NCBI RefSeq assembly: GCF_013618635.1
Contig: NZ_JABLSJ010000009.1
Location: forward strand, 102,755 to 166,754
DNA from: Thalassobacillus sp. CUG 92003
Lineage (GTDB): Bacteria; Bacillota; Bacilli; Bacillales; Halobacillaceae
DNA length: 64,000 bases
Direction of reading: 5' to 3'
Made by a program: the position numbers and the translations under genes
The notes under the pieces: model-generated
Told to the model about the DNA's origin: nothing
Seen by the model: the letters and a program-made list of their open reading frames with translations, nothing else
The model's database searches: none
In this document: piece after piece, positions 44,999 to 54,686 of the stretch
How positions within the stretch are numbered: position 1 is the first letter of the stretch
Layout of the letters: each line of letters opens with the position of its first letter

Positions 44999-45862
44999 TT
45001 ATCCAAATCTCCCTGTAATATAATCTTCTGTCCGTTTATCCTGTGGATTGGAAAACACGTCATTCGTATCCGCAAACTCCACCAATTCCCCATTTAAGAA
45101 AAAACCTGTTTTATCCGATATCCTGGCAGCTTGCTGCATATTATGCGTCACGATAACTATACTGTATTTCTTCTTAAGCTCTTGAACCAATTCTTCAACT
45201 TTAAGGGTTGAAATCGGATCTAGGGCTGAAGTGGGTTCATCCATTAAAATGACATCGGGTTCTATGGCCAAGGCTCTCGCGATGCAAATCCGTTGCTGCT
45301 GGCCTCCCGAAACACCATAAGCATTTTCATTCAGGCGATCTTTCACTTCATCCCAAATGGCTGCGTCTTTTAAACTTTTTTCTACAATTTCATCAAGTAG
45401 TTCTTTCTTCTTGATCCCATGAATACGGGGTCCGTAAGCCACATTTTCATAAATTGATTTCGGAAACGGATTAGGGTTTTGAAAAACCATCCCTACTTTT
45501 GTACGAAGATCTTCAACCTCATATTTCCGATCGAAAATATTACGGCTTTTATATTTGATCGACCCTGATGTTCTAACAATGGGCACCATTTCTACCATGC
45601 GATTCAGCGTTTTGATAAAGGTAGACTTCCCGCAGCCTGAAGGTCCTATGATCGCTGTAACCTGATTCTCCGGGATCTCCATATCTATATCATATAGCGC
45701 TTGCTCTTGGCCATACCACAAATTTAATTTATCTATTTCGAATACATGGTCCTGAGTCTCAGATGCTCGCAAAGGTGACGTCCTTTCCTGATTCAAATTC
45801 GCCAATTTAGGGGATGAATGGCTTTGCTTCGTGTTCTTTTTATCTTTAAGTGACACATTCAT
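44999..45862 (-). CDS. pstB: Phosphate ABC transporter ATPase PstB
   Basis: About 287 residues. Walker [11 protein letters not shown]-loop [11 protein letters not shown], signature VSGGQQQR, Walker [13 protein letters not shown] and H-loop VTHN. A 45-residue hydrophilic lead precedes the ABC domain, longer than usual. I start at the ATG at 45862 with AAGGAGG 9 nt upstream; a GTG at 45868 is too close to it. Confidence 0.96.
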   Translation of the reverse strand: MNVSLKDKKNTKQSHSSPKLANLNQERTSPLRASETQDHVFEIDKLNLWYGQEQALYDIDMEIPENQVTAIIGPSGCGKSTFIKTLNRMVEMVPIVRTSGSIKYKSRNIFDRKYEVEDLRTKVGMVFQNPNPFPKSIYENVAYGPRIHGIKKKELLDEIVEKSLKDAAIWDEVKDRLNENAYGVSGGQQQRICIARALAIEPDVILMDEPTSALDPISTLKVEELVQELKKKYSIVIVTHNMQQAARISDKTGFFLNGELVEFADTNDVFSNPQDKRTEDYITGRFG

Positions 45863-45882
45863 ATGCACTTGCCTCCTTAGGT

Positions 45883-46761
45883 TTATAAGCGTTTCTGGAA
45901 TTTATTCCGAATAAACACGGCGATGGCATTCATAGCCAAAAGGACGATAAGCAGTACGATAATGCCTGCCCCCGCGACATACTGCCACTCTTCTTGCGGC
46001 CGGGATGTCCAATTGAATATTTGTATTGGCATGGCGGTATAACGGGAGAAAATGCTATCAGGTGTTGTATAAATCGCCGTTGCAGCACCAACTATAATTA
46101 AAGGTGCCGTTTCACCAATGGCACGCGATAAAGCTAATATCGTACCCGTCAACATTCCTGGCAAGGCGGCTGGGATGACAACCCGTCGAATCGTTTGCCA
46201 TTTTGTTGCACCCATGCCATAGGAAGCTTCTTTCAACTCTACCGGAATCGATCTGATCGATTCTTGTGCAGCGACAACGATTACAGGTAAGATTAACAAG
46301 GCCATTGTCAATCCGCCGGCGATTAAGGTGTAGCCAAAGTTGAACATATACACGAAGAAGGTAAGACCTAACAACCCAAATACAATCGACGGAACTCCGG
46401 CGAGATTTTGAATGTTGGCTTGTATAAACGATGTCATTTTATTTTTCTTGGCATACTCTTCAATATATAAAGCCGTGGATACCCCGATAATGACGGATAC
46501 CGGCGCCACAATGAGCATGAGGCCGATTGAACCCATCAAACCGGCAAAAATGCCTGCTTCTTCGGGATATGGAGCTGGAAAACTTAGAATATAGTCCAAA
46601 CTGAAAAAACCGATTCCTTGAGTCAATATGCGATAAAATAACAGCACAAGGAAAACAAGACCAACCATTGTAGCTAAAAAGAATAACCATTTTAATACAG
46701 CATTTTTTATGACTTTCGATCTTATATTTTTTTGGATATCTGCATGATTGATGGTTGCCAT
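45883..46761 (-). CDS. pstA: Phosphate ABC transporter permease PstA
   Basis: 292 residues, six membrane helices, the EAA loop [21 protein letters not shown] near residue 190. Forms the channel with PstC. Starts 1 nt after the end of pstC. Confidence 0.96.
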   Translation of the reverse strand: MATINHADIQKNIRSKVIKNAVLKWLFFLATMVGLVFLVLLFYRILTQGIGFFSLDYILSFPAPYPEEAGIFAGLMGSIGLMLIVAPVSVIIGVSTALYIEEYAKKNKMTSFIQANIQNLAGVPSIVFGLLGLTFFVYMFNFGYTLIAGGLTMALLILPVIVVAAQESIRSIPVELKEASYGMGATKWQTIRRVVIPAALPGMLTGTILALSRAIGETAPLIIVGAATAIYTTPDSIFSRYTAMPIQIFNWTSRPQEEWQYVAGAGIIVLLIVLLAMNAIAVFIRNKFQKRL

Positions 46762-46762
46762 A

Positions 46763-47707
46763 TCAGTATTCCTCCCTGAACTTACGAGAAATATATTGAG
46801 ACAGTAAATTCATACCGAGAGTAAACACAAACAATGTTACACCAACTGCGTAAATGGCATAGTAGATTGTTGAGCCAAAGGTGGTGTCACCTGTTGCACC
46901 TTGTACGATAAAGGCTGTCAGTGTTTGCACGGATCGCGTTGGATCTCCTGTCAGTGCCGGTGTTGCGCCAGCAGCGATAGTTACGATCATGGTTTCCCCG
47001 AGCGCACGTGAGATAGCCAGCACAATGGACGCTATAATCCCAGATAAAGCAGCAGGTAATACAACCTTCATGGCAACTTCCAGCCTAGTTGCGCCTAAAG
47101 CCATTGCTCCTTGCCTGAGACTATTTGGTACGGCATTCATAGCATCTTCTGACAACGAAGCAATCATAGGCACGATCATAACGCCAACAACAATGCCTGC
47201 ACTTAGTGCATTGAAAATATTAAGTCCGGGAATGATCGACTGCAGAATAGGTGTAACAAACGTTAAGGCAAAATATCCATACACTACGGTCGGAATGCCT
47301 GCCAGTACTTCAAGAACTGGCTTAATAACCCTTCTTACTTTATCACTCGCGTACTCACTCAAGAATATGGCTGAAGCTAATCCAAGCGGGACAGCTACAA
47401 CCATGGCAATCAAAGTTACCAATAAGGTTCCTACAATAAGAGGCAAAACGCCAAAGTCGCCCGTCCAGGGTCCCCATTCACTTGTCGTGTAAAATTCAAT
47501 GATGCTGACCTCACTGAAAAAAGTGATCGATTCGCGTAATAGGGTAAATAGGATCCCAAATGTTGTCAGCACGCTGACAATAGCGCATAAGAGCAACAAC
47601 TTCGGAATGAGTTTTTCTATCATGCGCCCGGAACTCTTCCTTTGTTTAGCTTGAGCAATCATGTGTTGGACACCGATATTATCTTTAGACTTGACCGCCT
47701 TTTCCAT
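46763..47707 (-). CDS. pstC: Phosphate ABC transporter permease PstC
   Basis: 314 residues, six membrane helices after a hydrophilic N-terminus of about 30 residues, with the EAA loop SLRQGAMALGATRLEVAMKV near residue 200. Adjacent to pstS (62 nt gap) and pstA. Confidence 0.96.
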   Translation of the reverse strand: MEKAVKSKDNIGVQHMIAQAKQRKSSGRMIEKLIPKLLLLCAIVSVLTTFGILFTLLRESITFFSEVSIIEFYTTSEWGPWTGDFGVLPLIVGTLLVTLIAMVVAVPLGLASAIFLSEYASDKVRRVIKPVLEVLAGIPTVVYGYFALTFVTPILQSIIPGLNIFNALSAGIVVGVMIVPMIASLSEDAMNAVPNSLRQGAMALGATRLEVAMKVVLPAALSGIIASIVLAISRALGETMIVTIAAGATPALTGDPTRSVQTLTAFIVQGATGDTTFGSTIYYAIYAVGVTLFVFTLGMNLLSQYISRKFREEY

Positions 47708-47769
47708 ATCGGAAAACTCCTTTCATCCAAAAGGGGAGGCGAGACCTAAACGGCCTCACCCCCTCCCCC

Positions 47770-48759
47770 TTATTCTTCTATCATACCTTGCAATTCTTCC
47801 CATTGAGATTGATATTCTTCTTCTGGTAGAGCCACATAACCTACCTCTTCGGCTGCACTCCCAGCATTATTCATCATATATTCGACGTAGTCTGCAACCT
47901 GGGGTTTTTCTTTCAAGGACGCCACGTTGACATAAGTGAATAACGGACGGGAAAATGGTGTATATGATTTATCTTGAATGGTTTCAGGCGATGGTTTGAT
48001 GGCTTCTGCATCTTCTCCGTCTTTAACACCAAGCACCTTTAAGCTGTCTTCGTTTTCAGCATAGTAAGCATAGCCAAAGTAACCGATCGCATTAGGGTTA
48101 CCTTCAATCCCTTTCACTAATACGTTGTCATCTTCAGAGAGCGTCGTATTCTCGCCTTCTTTCATTGGCTGATCTTCAAGTACAACTTCATTAAAATAGT
48201 CAAATGTACCTGAATCGTGTCCTGGGCTGAAGATCTTAATTGTTTCATCTGGCCACTCGGGGTTGATGTCAGACCACTTGGTAGCACCATTGCCATCGAC
48301 GAAAATCTGTTTCAACTGCTCGACTGATAACTCATCAACGAAGTCATTCTCGTTGCTGACTACGATGGAAAGTCCATCATAAGCAAGTTCTACTTCATGA
48401 AGCTGGACATCATTTTCTTCGGCTTGAGCTTTTTCTTCATCTTTAATCGGTCGGGAAGCATTACTTAAATCGATTTCGCCTTTAGTCGATTTTTTAAAAC
48501 CGCCCCCGGAACCTGAGCTGTTAACCGTCACGTTCACTTCTGGATGTTCCTTGTTGTATTCATATGTTAAGGCTTCCTGAATCGGATACACGGTAGAAGA
48601 CCCATCAATAGCTATTGGACCTGATACTTGGTCACCCTCTGAACCATTACTTGAGCCATCTTCTGCACCTGCTCCATTATCAGAGCCACCACACGCTGCC
48701 AATGCACCGATCACCAGCGTCAACATACACATAAGAGCAAAACCTTTGAACTTCGTCAT
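47770..48759 (-). CDS. pstS: Phosphate-binding lipoprotein PstS
   Basis: 329 residues. Signal peptide with lipobox LAAC (Cys23), low-complexity Gly/Ser/Asp linker, then the binding fold with [21 protein letters not shown] and [12 protein letters not shown], the phosphate-contacting loops. Strongly acidic, in keeping with a halophile. First gene of the pst operon, downstream of the Pho box. Confidence 0.96.
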   Translation of the reverse strand: MTKFKGFALMCMLTLVIGALAACGGSDNGAGAEDGSSNGSEGDQVSGPIAIDGSSTVYPIQEALTYEYNKEHPEVNVTVNSSGSGGGFKKSTKGEIDLSNASRPIKDEEKAQAEENDVQLHEVELAYDGLSIVVSNENDFVDELSVEQLKQIFVDGNGATKWSDINPEWPDETIKIFSPGHDSGTFDYFNEVVLEDQPMKEGENTTLSEDDNVLVKGIEGNPNAIGYFGYAYYAENEDSLKVLGVKDGEDAEAIKPSPETIQDKSYTPFSRPLFTYVNVASLKEKPQVADYVEYMMNNAGSAAEEVGYVALPEEEYQSQWEELQGMIEE

Positions 48760-48833
48760 TTCTACTTCCCCCTCGTATCTACAAAATTGGATGTTGGCTT
48801 GACCAACTCACAATTCATATCATAACGAGGTTG

Positions 48834-48872
48834 TTTTAATTCCATATAAACCCTAGGTAAAGGTTTTGTAAA
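48834..48872 (-). promoter_or_regulatory. Pho box (PhoP binding site) upstream of pstS
   Basis: Reading the minus strand toward pstS: TTTACA, TTTACC, TTTATA and TTAAAA start at exact 11-bp intervals (plus-strand hexamers at 48867, 48856, 48845 and 48834). Four TTHACA-like hexamers with 11-bp periodicity is the PhoP box of Bacillus. It lies 75-113 nt before the pstS start. Confidence 0.82.
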
Positions 48873-48981
48873 TCACCTAAAAAAGTGTCTAAGACAGTCA
48901 CATACTATCGAAGCATTTATTCAAATGGCGATGTTAAACGAGGCTCAACGACGTCTATCCATTAAATTTTCGTATGAGCAT

Positions 48982-49024
48982 AAAAAAATCGAGCATGAAA
49001 TATTTGCGATTTCATACTCGATTT
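48982..49024 (-). terminator. Terminator of pbpA
   Basis: AATCGAGCATGAAAT (48987-49001) pairs with ATTTCATACTCGATT (49009-49023), one wobble; seven T follow on the minus strand. Confidence 0.85.
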
Positions 49025-49098
49025 CCTTCGATATTAATTTGTTAAGCTACATGACTATACGGCATCGATTTTTATCTACTTTAGCTCGAAGCGGCTCC

Positions 49099-51243
49099 TT
49101 ATCCATCTTCATTATTCGCGTTATTCGAACCAGTCACATCAGAGTCCACGCCTGATTCTTCTCGTTCTTCTTTTAATTCAAAATAAGCATCAAGAATTTG
49201 GCGTCCGATCCGCAAGTTGATCGCCTTGTCTCCTCCCATAGGCAAATCCTTGCCGACGTATGGGACCATGACTGAAAAGGCGACTTCCGGGTCATCGTGA
49301 GGAGCATACCCCACCAATGTCAAGTTCTCCAATTCAGTGAACAGTTCACCGTTATCCAATAATTTTGAAGCTTCTGCTGTCCCGGTCTTTCCGGCAGGAC
49401 TATACGACACGTTTTCACCATTTGTCGGGTAGAACGTACTCGTAGCGGTACCTTGCGACCCCTGGAAAGCTTGTCTGAACCCATTTTGAACTAAGTCAAT
49501 GTATTGATTACTCATCACGACCCGATTCATGACATCGGTATTAAAGCTGCTATTGACAGGTCCCAGCTTTTTGTCGCCTTTACTTGGCTGACGAACTTCC
49601 TTCATGAAGTGGGGACGAACACGGTATCCATCATTGGCAATGGTCGTTACATATTGGTTAAGTTGCATCGGTGTATAAGAACTATATTGACCGATCATAA
49701 AGTCCATCAGATTACCAGGACCAGGATTGCTCCCTTGAACACCTGGCGCTTCATAAGGGTAATCGATACCCGTTTCAACGCCTAGGCCAAATTGGTGAAA
49801 GTGTTTAAGCATCCGTTGAAAGGTTCCGGGCTCTAAACTGAGCGGAGCATTTTCTTGAAATGTCGGATTGCCCATCATGCGCATTGCGATGAAAAACATG
49901 TAAACGTTGGACGAGCGTTCTAAAGCAGACAAGGCATTAACACTTCCCAACTGGGAGTAGGAGCTTTTTGTTTCTGTGCCTTTGATATTCAACGGCCGAT
50001 CGTAAATATACTCACCAGGGCTGACAACACCTGTATGCAAGCCAGTCAAGACTGAAGCGCCTTTGATGGCTGACCCAGGCGGATATTGATCGTACAACAC
50101 TTTATGGGAGACATTGGATACACGTTGTTCATCCTCATCGGGGTCCCGATTGTAATGCATCCCCGAGGCTGCCAGGATTTCACCAGTTTGTGGATCAGAC
50201 ATGACAACCAGAGCATCCTCCATGTGTCGGTTCTTATACGAACGTTGCACTTCCTTCGTGAGCTCGGTTCGTACAATCTCATTCACTCTTTTTTGCAGTT
50301 CTGAGTCAAACGTCAAAACTAAATCATCGCCACGTTCACCTTCTCGTATCACTTCAGTATCAACAATATTATTATCACTATCCGTCGTGTACTGGACTTT
50401 TTCTTTCGTACCGCGCAGTACATCCTCATACTCTTCTTCTAAGCCGCTATTGCCGACACGATCTGAGCGGCTGTAGCCTAGTGACAAATAATACTCCATT
50501 TTACTTCTCGGAATACTTCGGTCTGTTATCCCGCCAAGAAAACTGCTTAGTGTGTCCCCCATAGGATACTCCCGTTTCCAGTCCGAAGTAACGTCAATGC
50601 CAGGGAGTTCGTTTAAATGTTCGCCCACGACAGCGTACTCTTTCTGGGTTACATTTTCATTTTTTACAATTTGTGGGGATAAAGCATAGGCTTTGTCTAA
50701 CTCTTTCTTTATTGCAATGACCTCTTTGGTCTGATTATCGTAGTCATTCACTTCACTTTCTTTGATGCTGTCTAATTCAAGTTGATACACTTCACCAGGC
50801 TCTAAATCTTCTGCTTCTTCCTGATCAATGCGGTTTTGCACCTCTTTTTGATTTTCTAAATAAAAATATTCTTTTAAGTCCCTTAAACGCAACTCATCTT
50901 CGAATTCTTTATCGATATACTGACTTAATTTTTTCGCCAGATCTAATCGGTCTTCTGCCTGTACCCCCTTAGGAGGGGTATATGTAATGGAATATAGCGA
51001 CTGGTTATCCACCAGCAAACGACCGTAGCGATCATACATTTTTCCTCTTGGAACCGGCAATGCCGTTGTCTGATTTTCAGTCTTATCAATTTCCTCTTGC
51101 GCCTCTTCTCCATTCAATATTTGCACAACACCCAGTTGCAGAATAAGACTGGCAAACAACAAAAAAATGATAAAAAATAATACATTCAATCGGAAGGGAA
51201 GGTGTGTTTTCTTTTTTCTTTCATTATTCTTTTTATTCCCCAT
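49099..51243 (-). CDS. pbpA: Class B penicillin-binding protein PbpA (PBP2A)
   Basis: About 714 residues (B. subtilis PBP2A: 716). Membrane anchor at about residues 20-42, dimerisation domain, then the transpeptidase with SXXK as SAIK (GSAIKGAS), SXN as SSN and KTG in AGKTGTAEA. Cross-links peptidoglycan of the lateral wall. The N-terminus is very basic (GNKKNNERKKKTH). I start at the ATG at 51243 with AGGGGGA upstream. Sits between yqgE and pst as in B. subtilis. Confidence 0.95.
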   Translation of the reverse strand: MGNKKNNERKKKTHLPFRLNVLFFIIFLLFASLILQLGVVQILNGEEAQEEIDKTENQTTALPVPRGKMYDRYGRLLVDNQSLYSITYTPPKGVQAEDRLDLAKKLSQYIDKEFEDELRLRDLKEYFYLENQKEVQNRIDQEEAEDLEPGEVYQLELDSIKESEVNDYDNQTKEVIAIKKELDKAYALSPQIVKNENVTQKEYAVVGEHLNELPGIDVTSDWKREYPMGDTLSSFLGGITDRSIPRSKMEYYLSLGYSRSDRVGNSGLEEEYEDVLRGTKEKVQYTTDSDNNIVDTEVIREGERGDDLVLTFDSELQKRVNEIVRTELTKEVQRSYKNRHMEDALVVMSDPQTGEILAASGMHYNRDPDEDEQRVSNVSHKVLYDQYPPGSAIKGASVLTGLHTGVVSPGEYIYDRPLNIKGTETKSSYSQLGSVNALSALERSSNVYMFFIAMRMMGNPTFQENAPLSLEPGTFQRMLKHFHQFGLGVETGIDYPYEAPGVQGSNPGPGNLMDFMIGQYSSYTPMQLNQYVTTIANDGYRVRPHFMKEVRQPSKGDKKLGPVNSSFNTDVMNRVVMSNQYIDLVQNGFRQAFQGSQGTATSTFYPTNGENVSYSPAGKTGTAEASKLLDNGELFTELENLTLVGYAPHDDPEVAFSVMVPYVGKDLPMGGDKAINLRIGRQILDAYFELKEEREESGVDSDVTGSNNANNEDG

Positions 51244-51421
51244 CCCTCGTCTTCCCCCTTCTGTAAACAGCTTCATTAATTATAACATTTTGTAGTTGAA
51301 TGAAAACATATAATCCTGACTATATATTACCAGCTCAAAAGCACCACATGAAGGAATGTGATGCTGTTAAAAGTATGAGTTGTATTATGCTGATCGCAGA
51401 ACTCTACATCCTAAAAGGTTT

Positions 51422-52657
51422 TCAACTATTTCGAAGCGCCATTTTCTTGACATCGATGTCCTTAACAAAAAAGTAAATGATAAAATGACCCGTCCCTACT
51501 AAAATCAGCAGCAGCGGAATACTTTGCTCAAAGGGAAGCCACTTAATGCCAATAATAAAGATAATAATTGACAACACACGTCCTAAATTCAAGAATAATT
51601 CCCGTACAACAATATATTCGATTCTCATTTCTGCCGCCTGCCATGATTTGCCGATTACATCGTACGTTAATGATAAGTAGGGCACATACAAAACGGGAAA
51701 AAACATCCCAATCAGGGCTGCGTACAGAAGCAATAAATAATAATCGTCGGTGAATAGTAAAATGAAAACAGACAGAAAGAGAAATAAGCCCCCGGTGAAA
51801 ATAGCACTTTTTCGTTTACCTGGACTGATCCAGCGCGTAACAATAAGATAGAATAACACTGAAAAGCCGGAATAAACCATGTTAAAGAATCCTAACGACA
51901 ACTCACTTTGTGTAATCAAATAAACCCAGATAGAGATGACGAAAAGAAAGGTCCCCTCACGCAATCCTTGAAAAATATTCGCATAAAGAATTTTTTTCCA
52001 ATAGCTGTTATGTTTGCGTTCAACAATAATGCGTCGAAAAGAAAAATTCCCATTAGCTCGCCGTCTCGATAAGCGAAAACTCATGATAACTGCAAGTATA
52101 AACAGGAAAAAGGATAAACTGAATATGACAGTATACCCCTTAAAATTATTCATCTCGGATATGATAAAACCAGCCATCACTGGCCCAATCATTCCACCTA
52201 CTGACTGTAAAATACCTAAAAATCCGTTGAAAAAATCTCGTGTTTCCGGTTCGGTGATCTCAAAAGTCAAAACATTATAAGCAAGCCAGTAAAAACCATA
52301 ACCAATTCCCAATAACGAACCTAATAAGACATTAAAAGTTGCTGCACGCTCTCCGACAAGCAGGACGACTAAAAAAAACAGAGATAACATGATCACCCCT
52401 GTTCTTAATACCATGACACGATCAATTTTTTTAGCCCATCTCCCTGCCAGAATAAATGTCAAAGGCTGTAAAATATAAATGCTCAAGTTGTAAAAGGCTA
52501 TGGCATAGTAATCATTAGACTGCTTCCATAAGTATATATTAACAAATGTACTTGAAAGAAATATCCCTAAAGCATAAAGACCGCCAATAATAAGCAATAA
52601 TACCAAATCACGGCTTATTTCTGTGTTGTTGAACCACTGCCTGAAGAATCGCACCAT
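51422..52657 (-). CDS. yqgE: MFS membrane protein YqgE
   Basis: 411 residues, twelve hydrophobic segments, MFS fold with GRWAKKIDR-type loop between helices 2 and 3. Position next to pbpA matches B. subtilis yqgE (430 residues). Substrate unknown. Confidence 0.88.
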   Translation of the reverse strand: MVRFFRQWFNNTEISRDLVLLLIIGGLYALGIFLSSTFVNIYLWKQSNDYYAIAFYNLSIYILQPLTFILAGRWAKKIDRVMVLRTGVIMLSLFFLVVLLVGERAATFNVLLGSLLGIGYGFYWLAYNVLTFEITEPETRDFFNGFLGILQSVGGMIGPVMAGFIISEMNNFKGYTVIFSLSFFLFILAVIMSFRLSRRRANGNFSFRRIIVERKHNSYWKKILYANIFQGLREGTFLFVISIWVYLITQSELSLGFFNMVYSGFSVLFYLIVTRWISPGKRKSAIFTGGLFLFLSVFILLFTDDYYLLLLYAALIGMFFPVLYVPYLSLTYDVIGKSWQAAEMRIEYIVVRELFLNLGRVLSIIIFIIGIKWLPFEQSIPLLLILVGTGHFIIYFFVKDIDVKKMALRNS

Positions 52658-52916
52658 ATCTCCCGTCTCCTTTTCTTACTGTTTATATTGTTTTCACTTG
52701 AAGCGGGAGATATACAAAAAAAGAATCGGGTATTTTCCAGCTTTGGTGCAAAACGTTCAAAATAGCCACCGAGTCGAATCATACATTGTCAAATTTGCGT
52801 GCAGGAAGGTTGAAGGTCCGAAGCCGTGAATTAAAGGAGCAAGGTTAGAGGAAGAACATTAAATGCTTTACTTGCAGAATGCGAACTGGAGGGCGCAGTT
52901 GCTCCCCTCAAGCTAA
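52658..52916. other. Intergenic stretch without recognisable gene
   Basis: Between yqgE and the sodA-side terminator. It contains a purine-rich region (about 52800-52860) that looks like an eroded repeat, but I could not align it with the other copies. Confidence 0.4.
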
Positions 52917-52952
52917 AACAAACACGCTTGGATAAATCCAAGCGTGTTTGTT
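52917..52952. terminator. Terminator hairpin between sodA and yqgE
   Basis: AACAAACACGCTTGGAT (52917-52933) mirrors ATCCAAGCGTGTTTGTT (52936-52952), an almost uninterrupted palindrome; TTTT follows on the minus strand, so it probably ends sodA. Confidence 0.75.
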
Positions 52953-53025
52953 CGTCGTTCATTCTCTTAGTAGTGGTTTTACATATCAGCCATACTGAAT
53001 GAATGTCTCCACTATTTTAATATTA

Positions 53026-53637
53026 TTATTTTGCGTCATCGTAACGCTTTTGAACCTCGTCCCAGTTCACGACGTTCCAGAACGCTTTAACGTAATCAGG
53101 ACGCTTATTTTGATATTTCAAATAGTAAGCATGCTCCCAAACGTCAAGGCCAAGGATAGGTGTCTTCCCTTCCATTAGCGGGGAATCCTGGTTAAGGGTA
53201 TCGATAATTTCCAAGTTTCCGTTATTTACAACGAGCCATGCCCAGCCGGAACCAAAACGGCCAAGAGCCGTGCTTTCAAACTTTTCTTTGAATTTTTCTA
53301 AGCCGCCAAACGTATTTTTAATCTCGTTGGCTAATTCTCCTGCAGGTTCTCCACCACCATTTGGTGACATGACTGTCCAGAACAATGAGTGGTTAGCGTG
53401 TCCGCCACCGTTGCGACGAACTGCAAGCCGAGCATCTTCTGGTACTGCCTCTATGTTGGAAAGAAGCTCCTCAAGAGATTTATTCTGATGGTCGTCATGT
53501 CCTTCCAAAGCAGCGTTCAGCTTTGTTACATAAGTGTTGTGGTGCTTCGTGTGGTGAATGTTCATCGTTTCTTTATCGATGTGTGGTTCTAAGGCGTCAT
53601 AAGCATAAGGTAGTTCTGGTAGTTCAAATTTAGCCAT
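53026..53637 (-). CDS. sodA: Superoxide dismutase (Mn/Fe family, probably Mn)
   Basis: 203 residues. Metal ligands are in [12 protein letters not shown] (His27), HSLFW (His82 region), and [12 protein letters not shown] (Asp and His). Removes superoxide. GAGGAATTC precedes the ATG. Preferred metal is inferred from Bacillus relatives; MntR nearby fits a manganese-based oxidative defence. The leader has a 7-bp inverted repeat, AGAGAGT/ACTCTCT (about 53671-53698). Confidence 0.96.
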   Translation of the reverse strand: MAKFELPELPYAYDALEPHIDKETMNIHHTKHHNTYVTKLNAALEGHDDHQNKSLEELLSNIEAVPEDARLAVRRNGGGHANHSLFWTVMSPNGGGEPAGELANEIKNTFGGLEKFKEKFESTALGRFGSGWAWLVVNNGNLEIIDTLNQDSPLMEGKTPILGLDVWEHAYYLKYQNKRPDYVKAFWNVVNWDEVQKRYDDAK

Positions 53638-53858
53638 AATGAATTCCTCCTTTTAATTTTATGTACACCAGAGAGTAGAACTTAATCTAAAACTCTCTAC
53701 TGTTACATTAGCAAACAAGAATGAGGCTTTCAAATTTTTTGCATAATCAAAAATTGACGTGACCTCCGTAAATATTAATACCCCTTCATTTCGCATTCAA
53801 ACATATCGATTTAAAAAAATAAGGTTACAATGGTTACAGTTAATCGACTTTTGGACAG

Positions 53859-53892
53859 CAAAAAAAAGCACCCTAAGAGATGCTTGGCTTAA
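53859..53892 (-). terminator. Terminator after the tRNA cluster
   Basis: Minus strand AAGCATC pairs with GGTGCTT around TCTTAGG (one mismatch), followed by a run of T, just past the tRNA-Phe gene. Confidence 0.7.
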
Positions 53893-53895
53893 AAA

Positions 53896-53971
<76 letters not shown>

Positions 53972-54097
53972 GTGATAATAGGAAGAAACGAAATTAGGTG
54001 CTCGCTCATCATCTGGTTTCGAAGCGAATTCATAGATGTCTGGTGCTCGTCTCGTTGCAAGGGGATTCGTGAGGATTCCTTCTTATGTAACTTATTA

Positions 54098-54190
54098 TGG
54101 CGGAGGAGGAGGGATTCGAACCCCCGCGGGCCGTTAAGCCCCTGGCGGTTTTCAAGACCGCTCCCTTCAGCCAGACTTGGGTACTCCTCC
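54098..54190 (-). tRNA. tRNA-Ser (TGA)
   Basis: 93 nt with a long variable arm, anticodon TGA in GTCTTGAAAACC, GGTTCGAATCC T-arm, CCA encoded. The 53972-54097 gap is a spacer without features. Confidence 0.96.
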
Positions 54191-54200
54191 ATAATAAAAG

Positions 54201-54274
54201 TGGACCCTGCAGGACTCGAACCTGCGACCGATCGGTTATGAGCCGATAGCTCTAACCAGCTGAGCTAAGGGTCC
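54201..54274 (-). tRNA. tRNA-Ile2 (CAT, lysidine type)
   Basis: 74 nt beginning GGACCCTTAGCTCAG with anticodon CAT. The acceptor stem GGACC(C/T)T and arms match B. subtilis tRNA-Ile2, not elongator Met, so TilS should convert the anticodon C to lysidine and it reads AUA. The 3' CCA is not encoded (GGGTCCACTT). Confidence 0.85.
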
Positions 54275-54279
54275 AATAA

Positions 54280-54356
54280 TGGGGCGACTGATGGGGTTTG
54301 AACCCATGCATGCCGGAGCCACAATCCGGTGCGTTAACCACTTCGCCACAGCCGCC
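54280..54356 (-). tRNA. tRNA-His (GTG)
   Basis: 77 nt including G-1 opposite C73; anticodon GTG in GGATTGTGGCTCC; CCA encoded. Confidence 0.95.
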
Positions 54357-54403
54357 ATGTTTAAACAATCATTTGAATATGTAACACATTGTTGCAAATA
54401 AAA

Positions 54404-54480
54404 TGGTGGCGGTGGAGGGGATCGAACCCCCGACCTCACGGGTATGAACCGTACGCTCTCGCCAGCTGAGCTACACCGCC
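54404..54480 (-). tRNA. tRNA-Met (CAT, elongator)
   Basis: 77 nt, GGCGGTGTAGCTCAGC start, anticodon CAT in GGTTCATACCC, CCA encoded. The acceptor matches B. subtilis elongator tRNA-Met. First of the cluster Met-His-Ile2-Ser-Phe. Confidence 0.93.
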
Positions 54481-54645
54481 ATCTCTTTTCAGCGACGACA
54501 TATAATTTATCATGATATCGATAACTTGTCAATAAAGGGATAGACATGCGAAAAATGACAACAGAAATAATATAGCACGAACCCTCATAGGCTTCAAGAG
54601 TTTTTGTAAATGTTTAATTCCAGGTTCCTGGCCCTTTTCTCACAA

Positions 54646-54678
54646 AAAAAATCAAGCAGCCTGGGGATGGCTGCTTAA
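54646..54678 (-). terminator. Terminator of the Na/Pi symporter gene
   Basis: Minus strand AAGCAGCC pairs with GGCTGCTT around ATCCCCA, followed by GATTTTTTT. Confidence 0.85.
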
Positions 54679-54686
54679 CTAAATGT

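Noticed and set aside
54201..54274. Calling this CAT tRNA a second methionine tRNA
   Set aside because: The acceptor stem and arms match tRNA-Ile2 of B. subtilis; the elongator Met gene is at 54404.
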